A stretch of DNA of 58,448 nt from Physcia stellaris (GCA_018902385.1 JABSSW010000085.1:1-58448); one strand, 5' to 3'; counted from the stretch's first letter, positions 10,860-22,599 are shown. Numbers and translations are program-made. The notes: generated from the letters alone by a model not told the origin.

Positions 10860-11370
10860 ATTTCAACGCTCGATAAAATTTGACGACAATTTTTGAAAAT
10901 GTTTTTAACACGATTCAGCTTTTTATGCGATGTAAATTCTGATTGTAAATAACATCGAAATGATAATAAAAATTGAATTGTTAAATAAAAATCGTGAAAT
11001 CAAAAACGAATGAATGAACATTGAATTCGTGATTTCAAATGTTAATTGAAAATAATTTCGATTAATGTCAACATGACGATTTTTTTTCGAAAACGACGAC
11101 GATTCGTTGAAAAATCTGATTCGTTGACGACGATTTGAAATATTAAAATCAACGTTTTGAACGATTTTGAATTTGTTGTCGTGAAATGATTACGATGAAA
11201 ATCGTTTATCACATCGCGAACATTATCGAATTTTTCGTTGTCGACATAATATCACGTTCGATCATGAAATCAATTCAATCAATTAACACGATATTGAAAA
11301 CGATTGTAATGATATCGAAATTTCAAAATATCGTTCATTTTTCATTCGAAATTCTCGTTAACGATGACGA
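10860..11370 (-). pseudogene. B1 chromodomain and conserved 3' tail
   Basis: On the minus strand, 11180-11340 reads ILKFRYHYNRFQYRVN followed, after TGA codons, by YYVDNEKFDNV, the pattern of a chromodomain with its conserved Trp codons turned to TGA. Further on, near 10870-10960, the tail SHKKLNRVKNIFKNCRQIL recurs as in A1, A2 and N1. The chromodomain would have tethered integrase to chromatin. An opposite-strand open frame at 11186-11404 is a shadow. Confidence 0.65.
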
Positions 11371-11399
11371 AATCAAAAAACTCATTGATTTGATTTTCG

Positions 11400-12700
11400 A
11401 ATGAATCACGAAAATTTTTGCGCAAAAATCAACAATGAAACACATCGTAAATACGCATGATTTCAAACAATTCGAATCGATAAAAATTGTTCATACGTTG
11501 TAATATTTTGTAAAGATTTAGTTTTTTGTTATCGAACTTGTCAGACGATTTGATCGTTTTAATATTTCGTCGATCGAAAAAAACGAAATTTTTCTCGACG
11601 TATTTTACGATTTTTCGATGTTTGTTGATTTGAATTGTTATACGTTTTTAAAATATTTTTGCATAATTTCGTACGTAATTGAAAATATTTTGCATCGTGT
11701 CGATAATATTTTCTGTTTTGACGATCAAAAGTCGTTTTCTCGTTGTAATATACGAGATAAAATCTGATGAAAAATTCATGCGAAAATGAAAATCTTTATT
11801 AATAAAAAATGATGATAATTTTGTTGTTGCAAATATCGCGTTGTTGTTTGCAAATTTCATCATGAATAATTAAACGTTTCAATCGTTTTGTATGTAATTG
11901 CAATATTGTCGTAATTGTTTCTCGATATTTTGATTGATTTTTTCGATTTGTTCATCGATTTCTAAATGAAAAACGATGAAAAATTTACATTTGATGTCGA
12001 GAATTTTGCAAAAATTTGTCAAACGAACGATATAAATTGAAATTTTCGATTTGACGTTATAGAAAAAATTAACTCATGCGTACGAAACACGTAATTGATA
12101 AATATTTTGATCGTGATTTTCGCATTTGTATTTTCATCGTCGACGATGCAAAACACGTAATGACGTTTTTTATTAAATTTGTCGATTATCGTGCAAATGA
12201 CGTTGTGATCGTGAACGTCGAACAATTCGATAATAAAATTCATGAATATGTCGATTCAACGTTGCAAAAAAATGATCAAAAAAATGAATAAATCATTTTT
12301 TCGATTTCGAAAAATTTTCGTACGTTGACATTCATAACAATTGCGTACGTATCGACGAACGAATTTGCGCATATTGAATCAATAATAATCACGACGTATA
12401 AAATTCTTCATACGATTGAAATTTGAATGTTTCGAAATCGAAAATTCATGAATTTTTTTGAAAAAATCAACGAATAAAAATGCGTCGACAAACATTCATA
12501 ATTGATCATTTCGATATAAAACATCGTTTTTCTCATTGCAATTTCGTAAATCGATTTCGTTCATTGATGTGAAATTTTGTTCGATAATTTCACGATATAT
12601 CGTGCAATTATCGTCAACTTTATTGACAATCAAAATTCGTTCGTAAATAGATTCGTTAAATTTTATCGCGTGAATTTCGAATCGTTTTGAAATGAACAAT
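11400..12700 (-). pseudogene. B1 integrase remnant
   Basis: Three minus-strand blocks in order: 12496-12699, 12019-12243 (FIIELFDVHDHNVICTIIDKFNKKRHYVFC, the start of the catalytic core with its first Asp region) and 11648-11863 (KFANNNAIFATTKLSSFFIN then FHFRMNF, the segment after the core). The block order and the short spacers match a Ty3 integrase. A Cys-x-x-Cys near 12340-12365 would belong to the zinc-binding N-terminus. Broken by TGA and indels. Confidence 0.75.
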
Positions 12701-12719
12701 ATTTATTTTCGATATTGAT

Positions 12720-13320
12720 GTCGTTTATCAATTTCGTTTTTGAATCGAAAATCAAACATACGAATCAAAACATCTGTTTTAACGTTTTGAAATTTCGAAT
12801 TGAAACTGAATGACAATGTTGAATTTCGAGAAAATTTCTGTTCAACGAATTTGACGAAGAAGTGAATTTTCTTTGACGTTATGAAAATTTTGATCGATTT
12901 CTCGATGTTTTCGAATTCAAAACGTCAATATTTTAAACAACGAATGATAATTAAAAATTCTTTGTTATAAATTTCGTAATTGCATTCGATTGATATCATG
13001 TTGCGATTGTAAAAAACAACGAAATGCAACACTTTTTCGTCGTTATATTGAAATAACATTTTTGCATTGACGTAATCAAAAAAATCGATTTTCAAAATGA
13101 TTTGTTTTGTTCGATCGTAATGTCGTAATATGAAAATTTTCGTCATTGTTTTTTTGAAAAGATTGAAAACTTTTTCGATTTTTTCAATTCATTCGAAATT
13201 CACAAACTTTTTGATCATTCGAATGAAAATTCGAGTTTTTTTTGAAAAATCACGAATGAATCGTCTGTAAAAATTGACGAAATTCACGAAAATTTGTATT
13301 TTTTTCAAATTCGTAAAACG
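12720..13320 (-). pseudogene. B1 RNase H remnant
   Basis: The block at 12925-13146 carries TKIFILRHYDRTKQIILKIDFFDYVNAKMLFQ, typical of the beginning of RNase H in Ty3 elements (first acidic residue in KIDFFDY), and ends YNKEFLIIIRCLKY, the second conserved helix. The rest, to 12720, is broken. It lies between RT and integrase as expected. Confidence 0.7.
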
Positions 13321-13323
13321 TTT

Positions 13324-14340
13324 TCAGTTGACAATGATTTTTATTTTTTTCGAATTCATGCGAAAATCATTTATCGATAATATGACGTTCAAAAATGTCA
13401 TTTCTTTTTTGAAAAATTCGCATTTCTCAATATTCATCTGTAATTCGACTTTTTTGAATTTTTTCAATATTTTACGAACGTGAACGATGTGTTTCTTTTT
13501 GAATTTGCTGTAAATGAAAATATCATTTAAATAAACTTGACAGAAATCGTTCAAAAAATTGAATAACAAATCGTTCATGTAATGTTGTCAATTCGCGAAT
13601 TCGTTGATCAATTCGAAAAATAACATTCGATATTTGTATGATTTCATGAAAATAACGAACGTAATGAGTTTTTCATTTTTTTCATTCATTGAAAATTTGT
13701 TGAAAATCGATATAATATTCAATTTGATCAAATATTTGCAATTTTGCATTTTGATTAAAAATTTTTCGATCAAAAAAATGAAATATCGATTGCGTTTCGT
13801 GATGTGATTAAATCGTCGATAATTCACACACAAACGTAATTGATCATTTGATTTAATTACAAATAAAACGAACGAAACGTATGTTGTTTGATTGAATACG
13901 ATGAAATTTTTCTGAAAATTATTTTTCAAATATTTTTTGAGTTTTTGAAATTTGAATTCGAACAAAAAATATATTCGATTTCGAAACAATGTATTGCTAT
14001 CGTTTAAAAATTCGATTTTGTAATCGTAAATTCGATGCGACGACAATTTAATTGTTTTTTGAAAATCGAATATTTTTGACAAATGTTTGAAATATTTCGA
14101 TATTTTTTTCATTATACGTTCAAAAATCGATTTGATTTGTTCGTGTTTCAAAATTTTTTTGATCATGACGACAATTTTCAACGATTCAAAATTTGTTCGC
14201 AATGTTTTGAATGCGAAATCGATTTGATTGATCGTAATGAAAAAATATTGCATTTTTTGTTTTCGATTTTTGAAATCGACGAATAAACAGAAAAAAATCG
14301 CATCAATCATCGCGATATTCATCGAATCGTTTGAATTCAA
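13324..14340 (-). pseudogene. B1 reverse transcriptase remnant
   Basis: Two blocks: 13588-14340 (250 codons without a stop) and 13324-13578. Landmarks include YDYKIEFLNDS, RNRIYFL, FVIKSNDQLRLCVNYRRFN, IKLNIISIFNKF (catalytic Asp now Asn) and VYLNDIFIYSK (YxDD now YxND). The long block contains no Gly or Trp and one break falls where Trp or Gly is expected. It is related to but distinct from the family-A RT. Confidence 0.85.
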
Positions 14341-14344
14341 TTTC

Positions 14345-14829
14345 GAAAATGAAAAAATTTCGAATTGTTGTTTTTTGATTTTTCAACGTTTGTTGCGTTG
14401 CTTTTTTAAATTTCTTTTTTTGACGAATGTCGTTTTCGTGATCGCTGTGATATCAATTTTTGAATAATTTGATTCAACGACGAACGACTCGTCATTTTGA
14501 TCGATTTTCGAATGAATAAAGCAATCGAAACATTTTAAATCGAATACGTTTGACTCGTTTTGTACATAAAGCGTTGAAAAACTAAATTGCGAACGAAATA
14601 AAATCGTATATCGAAATTTTATTGCAACAATATGTTTCGCGTTATTTGTTTTCGATAAAAAAAAATCGCGACGTCAATTAAATACGTTTCATCAACGATT
14701 TGAATCAAAAATTTTCAAACGTCGAATTTGCATTGTTTTGATGAATATATTGTTATAATGATTACATTTGAACGATTTGAAAATCAATTTATCGTAAATT
14801 ATATTCAAAATAATTTCATGTTTGTTCAT
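14345..14829 (-). pseudogene. B1 protease-RT linker, heavily degraded
   Basis: No long frame is present on the minus strand. By position it is the counterpart of the charged linker between protease and RT in A1 and A2. Plus-strand open frames here (14083-14467) are shadows. Confidence 0.4.
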
Positions 14830-15240
14830 TCACGATTTTTTTAGAATTATCGAATGATTGTTCAGATCGATGATGAACAAAGAAATTGTCAATTCGAAAT
14901 GCAAATCAATTGTCAATTTGAAATAAATGACATGAATTATTGAAAAAATCTGACGATCGTCGAATTCGATAATGAGTTTCGATTTTAATAAAAATACGAA
15001 ATTTATGTTCAGCATATTGCATACAAATTGCGCAATTTTTTTATCAATGAAAGCATAATCAATTGCATCAATGTTTATTAAAATTTCTAATTTATGTTTA
15101 TTATCGTTGAATGACAACGTACAATTGATGACTAGAAATCGTTTGACAAAAAAATCAAACAATTCGTCATGATGAGTAAAAAAATTTTTTAAACATTCAT
15201 CAATCGCGTTTTTGATGTGAATTATCAATTTTTCGAATCA
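14830..15240 (-). pseudogene. B1 protease remnant
   Basis: A 132-codon block has the retropepsin layout: a CTLSFNDNKHKLEILINIDA stretch in which the aspartic active site (Asp-Thr-Gly) now reads IDAIDYAFIDKKIAQFVC, then a hydrophobic C-terminal half ending LNNHSIILKKS. The catalytic Thr-Gly is lost by G-to-A change. It would have processed gag-pol. Order and similarity to the A1 block at 4986-5273 support the call. Confidence 0.75.
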
Positions 15241-15329
15241 AATTCGTTCGATTCGTTGATCATGTTCATGTAAATCATTTGCATTTTGTGTCAATGACGT
15301 TTTTAATGTTTGTGAACGTTCGAACATTT

Positions 15330-16760
15330 TTTTTATACGTGATCGATTTCATCGCAAATGAAACATTTGTTCGTGACGATCAATTTGTTTGTCATCGAAT
15401 CACGAATTTTGATTTCAACGTTGAAATAATAATGAACGACAAATTTCACGAAAAAAATCGAAATAACAAATTTCGTAAAGAATATCGAAATCGAAACGAC
15501 AAAAATTGATTTGAATTGAAACAATTCAAAACGTTATTAACGTGTCGCGATTTTTTTTTTTTCGAAAAATTCGATTGTCGATTGTATATTTGTTGTAAAA
15601 TGATTCGAATTTCATCGAACGTGATGAATTCACGTGAATATACATTCATCGTTTTTTTCAAATTTCAAAAAATTTTGTTCATCAACTTTTCGATTTTGAT
15701 GATTTCGTTATAATCGATTGAATTGTTAAAACGAAAAAAATGAAATAAAAAATTGAAAATTTTGAATATTCATGATCAATATTCGAAATTGAATATGCAT
15801 ATTGCGTTTGAAATCAAAATTTTCGAAAATAAAATTCAGAAATTTCAACATTATATGTCAATTTTTGAAATGATTCATGTCGATATCACGTATCGATTGT
15901 ATGTGATTATCGACATTATTTTCAATTCAATCAATCACAATAATGATTGCGATTATGTTCGTGTCGTAATGATCGACGTTGATCGTCATTTTATTATGCA
16001 TTTTTGTTTTTCAAACACGTCAAATAAATTTCATTTCGTCGATGAATTTAGAAAAATTTGAATGAATTTTTGAACGTCGTTTGTTTTTATTGAAAAAATT
16101 AATTACGTTGATTTCGTTGTCGTTGTCGTCATCATCATCATCAAAATCTCGTGTACGATCGCGAGTCGTGATTAACAAAACGTCATAATTTTTTTTGAAA
16201 AAAATGTAATCGTGTTGTTTGATTAGAAATCGATCACGCGTTTGTTCGTAATTAGTTTTCAATGTATTCATTTTTTTACGAATTTCATCGAATTCAACGT
16301 TTGTATTGATCAATTCGTCACGATCGACGTTGACGATATTGTACAGATTTTGATATTGAATCAAAACGTTCAAATAATTGTCACGATCAATGCGTAATCG
16401 ATCAAATTTTTTCAAAAAGTCGATGATTTTTTGATTGATTCATTTTTTCAGTTGATCGATAATGACGATGTTTAAAAAATAAATGATTTCGTTATTTTTC
16501 ATTTTTATGAATTCGATCGTTGAAACAAATCGACGACGTTTGAATTGTTCGACGAAATTTTCGTTGAAAAAATTGTCATTGATTTTTTGCAACATACGAT
16601 TCACATTGAAACGTAATGTTTTGAAACGTTGTTTCATCGAAATAAAAAATTCGAAAAAAATTGTTTCGTGATGATTTCGAATGATAACTAAAAATGAAAA
16701 ATTGAAAAATAATAAAAGAAAAAAAATTAATCGAATCAATTTTTTTTTATCGTCGAAAAT
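15330..16760 (-). pseudogene. B1 gag remnant with zinc knuckle
   Basis: Four minus-strand blocks: 16440-16739 (hydrophobic then charged), 16020-16415 (predicted coiled coil followed by an acidic run of Asp encoded by GAT/GAC repeats near 16110-16145), 15446-15661 and 15333-15524. The last ends CFICDEIDHV, the start of a CCHC knuckle with the final Cys in a broken frame. This fits a capsid-nucleocapsid precursor upstream of the protease. The start codon is uncertain; 16739 is the best candidate. Confidence 0.6.
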
Positions 16761-16951
16761 ATCGTCGTTTGCGTGAAAATTCGACTTGTTATTTCACGAT
16801 TTTCGTCAAATGTCTCGTCAAAAGAATTTTTGATCGTTTGTTTGATCAGCAAAATTTTTCGTCGTTTGTCTCGTCAAAAAAGTTTGATCGATTTGAAATT
16901 TTATTTTTGAACGTTCGCGTATCACGACGAGCGATAAAATTGAAAATTTAT
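16761..16951 (-). other. B1 5' leader
   Basis: Non-coding stretch between gag and the 5' LTR. It holds repeated CGTCGTTTG and TTTGATCG blocks and, next to the LTR, ATAAATTTTCAATTTTATCG on the minus strand where a primer-binding site is expected. I see no match there to a self-priming LTR segment. Confidence 0.5.
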
Positions 16952-17193
16952 TGTAATATCATGAATCGTGTTTGAATAAACGTATTATTGACTAATTAAA
17001 CGAAAACAATAAGTTTGCAAAAACAAATAAATACAAAATGATAAAATTGCAAACAATGTACGAACGTCAAGTTTCAAATCACGTTAATTTCGTCAGAAAA
17101 TTAAAACATAATTCGATTCAGACATATTTGTTTAATCATTTATCATATTAATTATTTATTTGTCAAATTTATCTGTCAAACATGTTCGTAACA
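16952..17193 (-). repeat. B1 5' LTR (right copy)
   Basis: Direct repeat of 10473-10709. On the minus strand it begins TGTTACGAACATG and ends ATATTACA, the expected TG...CA ends. Confidence 0.85.
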
Positions 17194-17198
17194 TCATG
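17194..17198. repeat. Right target-site duplication of B1 (TCATG)
   Basis: Same five bases as at 10468-10472; A2 integrase sequence resumes immediately after. Confidence 0.6.
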
Positions 17199-18360
17199 CA
17201 AATCAATCGAAAAAACGAAAATTGTATTAATCATCGTCAAATTTTGATCGATGAACAAATCATCAACGAAAAAATGAATTTGCAAAATTGTTTCGATCGA
17301 AACGAAATTTTTTTTAAAAACGAAAATTTATGAATGTCGAATCAATTAGATTTGATGATTGAAATAATTCGTGACGTTCACGATCAATTTTTTTGTGCAC
17401 ATTCGAACATGAATTGTATTGAAAAACTCATTAAACGTTATTATTATTGATTTAGTATGAAATTATTCATCAAACGTTATATTCGTAATTGTCACAAATG
17501 TTAACGATTGAAATTTTCACATGATGATCGTCACGAATTGTTAATTTCATTGTCGATTTTTAATCAACGATGAATTGATATATCGATGAATTTCATAATT
17601 GAATTATTTGATTTCAAAAACAATAATGTCATTTGTATTATTATCGATCGTTTAATCAAAAAACGTCATTACGTTTTTTTGCGTGATCGACGACGATGAT
17701 TTGACAATGCAAATTTGTGTCAAAATATTAATACATTACGTATTTCGTATTCATGAATTATTTTTTTTCATTATTTTAAATCGAAATGATCAATTCGTAA
17801 ATCGCGTTTGAAAAATTTTTTGTAAACGATTAAAAATCAAATGTAAATTATTTATCGTTTTTCAATCAAAAATCGATGATCAAATCGAACGAACGAATCA
17901 AAATATCGAAATTCGATTGCGTTTGTATTGCAATTATCGTTAAAACGATTGAATTGATTGAATAAATATCATGAAATTCATTGACAACAACGATGTTTCA
18001 ACAATCATCGAACTCATTTTATTTTTCAATAATAAAAATTATCATTTTCGAATGATTTTTGAATCAAATTTAAATGATTACGAAATTATTAAAAAACGTT
18101 TGTTGATTCAACAAAACGAATTCATTGTCGAAAAAATAAATTGTATTATCGAATACGTCAAAATTAATGTTGTCGATGCAAAACAAAAAATGATTGTTCG
18201 AATCAACAAATTTCGTTTTTCAATAAATTTTGAAATAAAAAATTACGTTTGATTGAATCGTCGTCACATAAAAACAATTCGTTCGTCAAACAAACTGAAC
18301 GACAAAAAATTGAATTCATACAAAATGATCAAAAAAAAAATCTCGTTTATGAGTTGAAAT
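17194..18360 (+). pseudogene. A2 integrase, main part downstream of B1
   Basis: Around 17400-17510 the plus strand encodes HSNMNCIEKLIKRYYY then FIKRYIRNCHKC, the zinc-binding N-terminus with its Cys-x2-Cys. The core starts near 17585 with ISMNFIIELFDF. An open block at 17971-18252 (KFIDNNDVSTIIELILFF) is the segment after the core, and 18253-18360 gives a LNRRHIKTIRSSNKL stretch, the GPY-type C-terminal module. TGA replaces expected Trp between blocks. This is the same gene as A1 1340-2560. Confidence 0.8.
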
Positions 18361-18670
18361 TGCTCGACGATATGCACATTCATTCAATTTTTCATTTTTG
18401 ATTGTTAAAAAAAAATTCTAGAAATTCGTTGAAAAAACAACATAACGATTTTTCAAAATCAATTATCGCAAACGAAATGTTTAAATGAAAATTCGATAAT
18501 ATATTACAATTTCGATATTATTATTATCGTTTTCAATATCGTTGCAAATGATCGAATTGAAATTTTTATAATCGAATTTGATATTATGTCGACGATGACG
18601 AATTTGAAAATGTTCAAAACATCGTGAATATTTTTCACGAAATTAATTCAAAAACAACGAAATTTGTTTT
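18361..18670 (+). pseudogene. A2 chromodomain remnant
   Basis: In the frame from 18486 the sequence reads stop-KFDNILQFRYYYYRFQYRCK-stop-SN-stop-NFYNRI-stop-YYVDDDEFEN. The four in-frame stops at 18486, 18549, 18558 and 18579 are all TGA and fall at positions where chromodomains of fungal Ty3 elements have Trp. There is no TAA or TAG in the stretch. It follows the integrase C-terminus directly. The domain would have recognised modified histones. Confidence 0.75.
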
Positions 18671-18689
18671 GCAAAATGATTAAATCATG

Positions 18690-18890
18690 AATTTTATTGT
18701 TTATGATCGATCAAAAAATTGTCATCGAATTCGTTACAATTCATTTTCAAATTGATTTCAATAATTTTTTTTGTTATTCGTTTCGTTATCATTTCGCGTT
18801 GTTTACAATAAAAATTTACGTCGCATGAAAAATTGAATCGTGTTAAAAACATTTTCAAAAATTGTCGTCAAATTTTATTGAACAATGAAT
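18690..18890 (+). pseudogene. A2 conserved 3' tail coding block
   Basis: Counterpart of A1 878-1135 and N1 53250-53380. The DNA around TTACGTCGCATGAA (18832) matches N1 at 53309 base for base for over ten bases, and the KNIFKNCRQILLNNE-encoding stretch ends at a TAA. No known domain. Confidence 0.5.
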
Positions 18891-19440
18891 AATAATGTCA
18901 AATGTCATGCAATGAAATGAATAAACAACAAATTGTCAGAAAAATTCGAATATTTACGAGTTTTTCAACAAAATTTTCAATTGTTTATTAATGACACGCG
19001 AAATTATTTGTAAAATTCGTTCAAAATATTTGTTTTTCAAAAAATTTAATTCATGCACATTTCGTTAAATGTAATATACGAATCAAACGTCGTATATGCG
19101 ATAACATCAACGCGTTAATCGTGATAATAAAAATTTTATCGATTTGTTCAAATTGCTCGTCTCGTGATATCAATTTGATATTGCAAAAATTTTCAAAATT
19201 GTTGACGCGCTAAATCAAATTCACAATTTTTTATTTATTAATGTTCGTCGAAATTATTTTTTACGAAACGTATCAATTAATTATTTTTCAAAATATGCAT
19301 TACATTCACGTTTTATCGCATGCAATGTACACACGAATTTTCGCATACGCGAAAATATCAAAACGTTAAACATTGTTACGATGATTTTATTAACATAATC
19401 AAATTGTTCATTTCATCGTAAATCGATTTGATGTTTTCAC
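18890..19440 (+). repeat. Tandem repeats in A2 3' region
   Basis: Reverse-complement counterpart of 395-875: two and a half units of about 200-230 bp with anchors CGTTAATCGTGATAATAAAA (19114) and a related CGTTAAACATTGTTACGATG (19364). Confidence 0.55.
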
Positions 19441-19610
19441 GATTTTTGACGAATCGATTTCGCGAACGAAATCGATTTCACGACATTTCGAATTTATTTT
19501 TTCATTTTATCAATTATTCAATTTAACGTCATTCAACAACGCATCTAGATCGCGCAAAACGTTCATCATTGAAAAAAAACGAATTCAGTTGATCGTTTCG
19601 AAACGAAATT

Positions 19611-19630
19611 GAAAAAAAAACGAAAAATAA
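19611..19630 (+). other. A2 polypurine tract
   Basis: Purine-rich run ending AATAA directly before the LTR, matching GAACGAGAAATAA in N1 at 54351-54363. It would prime plus-strand DNA synthesis. Confidence 0.7.
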
Positions 19631-19847
19631 TGTAACGAACATATATCGAATTCAATATTTAACAAAATTAATATCGAATTAACATCGTTATTTTATCACA
19701 TCGAATGTTAAAGTCGAAATTCGATTTGACGCATTCAAAAAATCAAATTTTCTACATATGTTTTTGCAAATTTCATGTATTTGTTTTTCATTTCGATATT
19801 TTCGTGTAATTATGTAATAATATCATATCATTGCATAGCATTTCACA
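19631..19847 (+). repeat. A2 3' LTR
   Basis: 217 bp beginning TGTAACGAAC and ending TTTCACA. It is the mutated counterpart of the N1 LTRs and the reverse complement of 21645-21861. Confidence 0.88.
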
Positions 19848-21288
19848 TAAATTATTACAACGACGACATTTTTTTTTTACAGAAAAACGAATTATGACAA
19901 TTTTGTAAATTTTCTTCTCGATTGAATTGATGTAATTGATAATCAATTTCGCAAAATATTTTTCGTTTCGACGAATTCGAAATGTCTATTTATGATTCGA
20001 AGATTTGAAAAAATTATCGTCGTCATTTTGAATACGTCGATGACGATTATCGATTGTTTGAATTTTTCGATGAAAAACATCAAACGAAATGAAATTATTC
20101 AAATTATTCATAATCAATTTGAATTTAACGATAAATTTTTTTTTTTAAATTATGAATTTTGTCGTCATCAAATTTGTTGAATAATTGATTAATCAATAAT
20201 AAAAATTTTGAATAAAATTCGTTATACACATTCGAAAATTTCATTTTGAAATCGTCGTATTGACGTCGAATATTTCGATTATAATTTGCATCAACGTAAA
20301 TGATATCGAACAATTTGACAATTTTTTAATAATCGAAAAAAAAATGACGTTGAATTTTACGTCGAATGTGAACGTGTTCGACGATTTTGTTTTTTAATTA
20401 TTGAACGATTGCAATGATTTTTGTTGTTTAATAAAATATCAATTCGCATTGATTTTCAATTTATTTACGCATTTATTTTTTCAAATATTATATCGAATGT
20501 AATCGAAAACGTTTGAATTTTTGTGTTCATAAAAAATAAAAAAATCGATGTATTTAGAAATCAACTTTTTGTTTTTTGAACGAATTTTGAAAAAATCAAT
20601 TTTTTCGTTATAATTGATTTTTGAAAAAACATCGACAATTTGATCATTCGAAATTTTTTTTTTTTTTTTTTTTAGTTTACGATTAACGACGAATCGTTTG
20701 TTGATTTTAATACGATATTTATGAATTTCAATTCGATTTGTTTCGAATTGAACGTTGATTTTATCGAATTTTAAAAAATGTTTTAGATTTTTCGTTTTTA
20801 TGTATTTTTCGCGATTGTTTCAAACACGAATAATATTGATGTTTTTGTTTTTATTTTTTCGAAAAAATTTCAAAATTTCTCAAAATCGTGCAAATTGTTC
20901 AAAAATCGCTTTTTTTAATTTCGAAAAACTGAATATGTCAATTGACGTCAAAATCATGATGAAATTCGATTTTGTAAAATCGAACATTGTTGTGATCATA
21001 TAAATATCGAAAAAACGTTCAGAATCATCGATTTTTTGATTAAAATCGAAAATATTCAATTTTTTTATTTCGTTGAATCGTTGACGTTCTTTTAGACGAA
21101 TTGAAAAAATCATAATGATAAAAAATAATAAATGATTGAATTGAAAAAAAAAAAAAAAAAGAAATTCGAAATATAAAAAATTTAAATAATCGATTGAATG
21201 TAATGTCGTTCGAAATGATAAAAAGTTGAATATCATTGAAAATGAAATTTTTGATTAACTTTTTGATGTTTTTTTGTATGAATGTCAT
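19848..21288 (-). pseudogene. A3 gag remnant
   Basis: A candidate start ATG lies at 21288 (MTFIQKNIKKLIKNF). Overlapping frames at 20880-21236 and 21040-21288 suggest frameshifts. One carries DFNQKIDDSERFFDIYMITTMFDF, the other the hydrophobic N-terminus. A later block at 20125-20313 contains NIRRQYDDFKMKF, as in A2. A T run at 20657-20674 and an A run near 21146 break the frame. This is the most complete 5' part of family-A gag in the window; no zinc knuckle is seen. The identity rests on position and on matching A1 and A2. Confidence 0.5.
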
Positions 21289-21644
21289 TTTTTCGAAATA
21301 ATTTGATATGTGTTTGATGATATAATCGAATCATCTTTGAAACAAAGAAATTTTGTCAATTAATAATGAAACGAATCTGAATCGACGTTCGAGAAAATTA
21401 TTTTCGTGACATCGATTATCGTTGAAATTCGTTTGTCAAAATATTCAATTGAATCGACAAACGAGTTTATTATGTTTCGTTTTTTCGCATTCACAATCAA
21501 TTTGTTACGTTTTTTTTTTTGAATGATCAAACGATACGAATCTATTATGTTTCTTTATCAGTTTTTGAATTTTGAAACAAAAAATTTTGTTTATTTGAAT
21601 GTTCGCGTATCATAAACGAACATGAAAAAAAAAATTCGATATAA
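21289..21644 (-). other. A3 5' leader with primer-binding site
   Basis: On the minus strand the leader begins TTATATCGAATT (21644 down to 21633) and then matches the N1 leader, for example GAAACATAATAGATTCGTAT against N1 GAAACATAATAGGCTCGTAT. The 10 bases at 21633-21642 pair 9 of 10 with the LTR segment at 21693-21702. A hairpin ATGTTCG/CGAACAT lies at 21599-21623. Confidence 0.65.
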
Positions 21645-21861
21645 TGTGAAATGCTATGCAAAGATATAATATTATTACATAATTACACGAAAATATCGAA
21701 ATGAAAAGCAAATACATGAAATTTGCAAAAACATATGTAAAAAATTTGATTTCTTGAATGCGTCAAGACGAATTTCGATTCTAACATTCGATGTGATAAA
21801 ATAACGATATTAATTCGATGTTAAATTTGTCAAATGTTGAATTCGATGTACGTTCGTTACA
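21645..21861 (-). repeat. A3 5' LTR
   Basis: 217 bp, minus strand, TG...CA ends (reads TGTAACGAACG at 21861 and ends at 21645 with TTTCACA). Nearly the same as the A1 LTR at 1-151 where they overlap. Confidence 0.88.
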
Positions 21862-22599
21862 CGAAACAACTGTATGATTCAATAAATTCGATGATAAAAA
21901 GTTAAACAGATTTTGAACTAGTCATATTGAAAAAAATGTCGCAATTCGCAATTGAAAAAGACGAATTTCATGTTAAACATATGAATTTTCAATTGCGAAA
22001 ATTGCAATCATTTGATCACATTTTCGAAACATATCATGATTTTTAATCGAATTTAATGCAATAAAGCGATAAAACGATGTTTGATATCGAATTCAATAAT
22101 CTGAATCAATAAATTCTGAATCAGATGAATTTTGATTCGAAAAGTTATTCATAATTGTATTCATATTGATAAATCAATTGTTCGATTTTCAATAATAAAA
22201 ACAAAAACGTTTTTGAATTTCGTCATACAAATAATATTCAAACGATTGTTTCAAAATTTTGATTTTGATTCAAATGTGTATTATTTTCTTTCTCATATGT
22301 ATACGCATTTTATCGATATCGTTGTTTCGAATAATCGTAAAAAGCGAAAAATAAAATCGTTTCGTTATATTTCGTTCATTCATGTGATCATTTATTCATT
22401 TATTTCGAGTAATTCAAATATAATCGTAAACGCAATCGTTATCAAAATCATTTAATTCACATTTTTCAAAGAAATAATTGTCTTTGTATGACGTTTCGAA
22501 CGAAACATTCAATTTATTTTTCAAATTTTTCGAAATCGTTTTTTCTATTCTCGTTATAATTTGTTTTTCAATACGTCATCAATGACAAAAAAATTCGAA

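Larger units (their letters stand above)
10473..17193 (-). mobile_element. B1: mutated Ty3/gypsy chromovirus nested in A2
   Basis: A complete minus-strand element of about 6.7 kb bounded by near-identical direct repeats of about 237-242 bp and flanked by TCATG. It encodes gag with a zinc knuckle, protease, RT, RNase H, integrase and a chromodomain. Its LTR is unrelated in sequence to that of family A, but its pol and 3' tail are clearly related. All genes are broken by C-to-T-type mutation. It interrupts the A2 integrase and so inserted later than A2. Confidence 0.88.
6650..19847 (+). mobile_element. A2: mutated Ty3/gypsy chromovirus, plus strand, interrupted by B1
   Basis: Second family-A copy, plus strand, with gag, protease, RT, RNase H, integrase, chromodomain, 3' tail, polypurine tract and 3' LTR. 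The integrase is split by element B1 between 10472 and 17194. There is no 5' LTR; the left end abuts A1 in opposite orientation. The right LTR abuts A3 exactly at TTTCACA, so A2 appears to have inserted into the gag of A3: the flank TAAATTATTACAACG resembles the uninterrupted site in A1 near 5540. Identity to A1 is high along 3-4 kb. Confidence 0.85.
19848..21861 (-). mobile_element. A3: 5' end of a family-A element, minus strand
   Basis: Contains, on the minus strand, a 5' LTR, a primer-binding region, a leader homologous to N1, and gag. It is cut at 19847/19848 by the A2 3' LTR. The rest of this copy is not directly recognisable: A1 overlaps it in content (both have the gag region), so A1 is not simply its missing half unless rearranged. 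Confidence 0.8.

Noticed and set aside
11186-11404. Plus-strand ORF inside B1
   Set aside because: It is the complement of the B1 chromodomain.
20657-20674. Poly-T run as a terminator
   Set aside because: It lies inside the decayed A3 gag and is one of many homopolymer runs produced by mutation.
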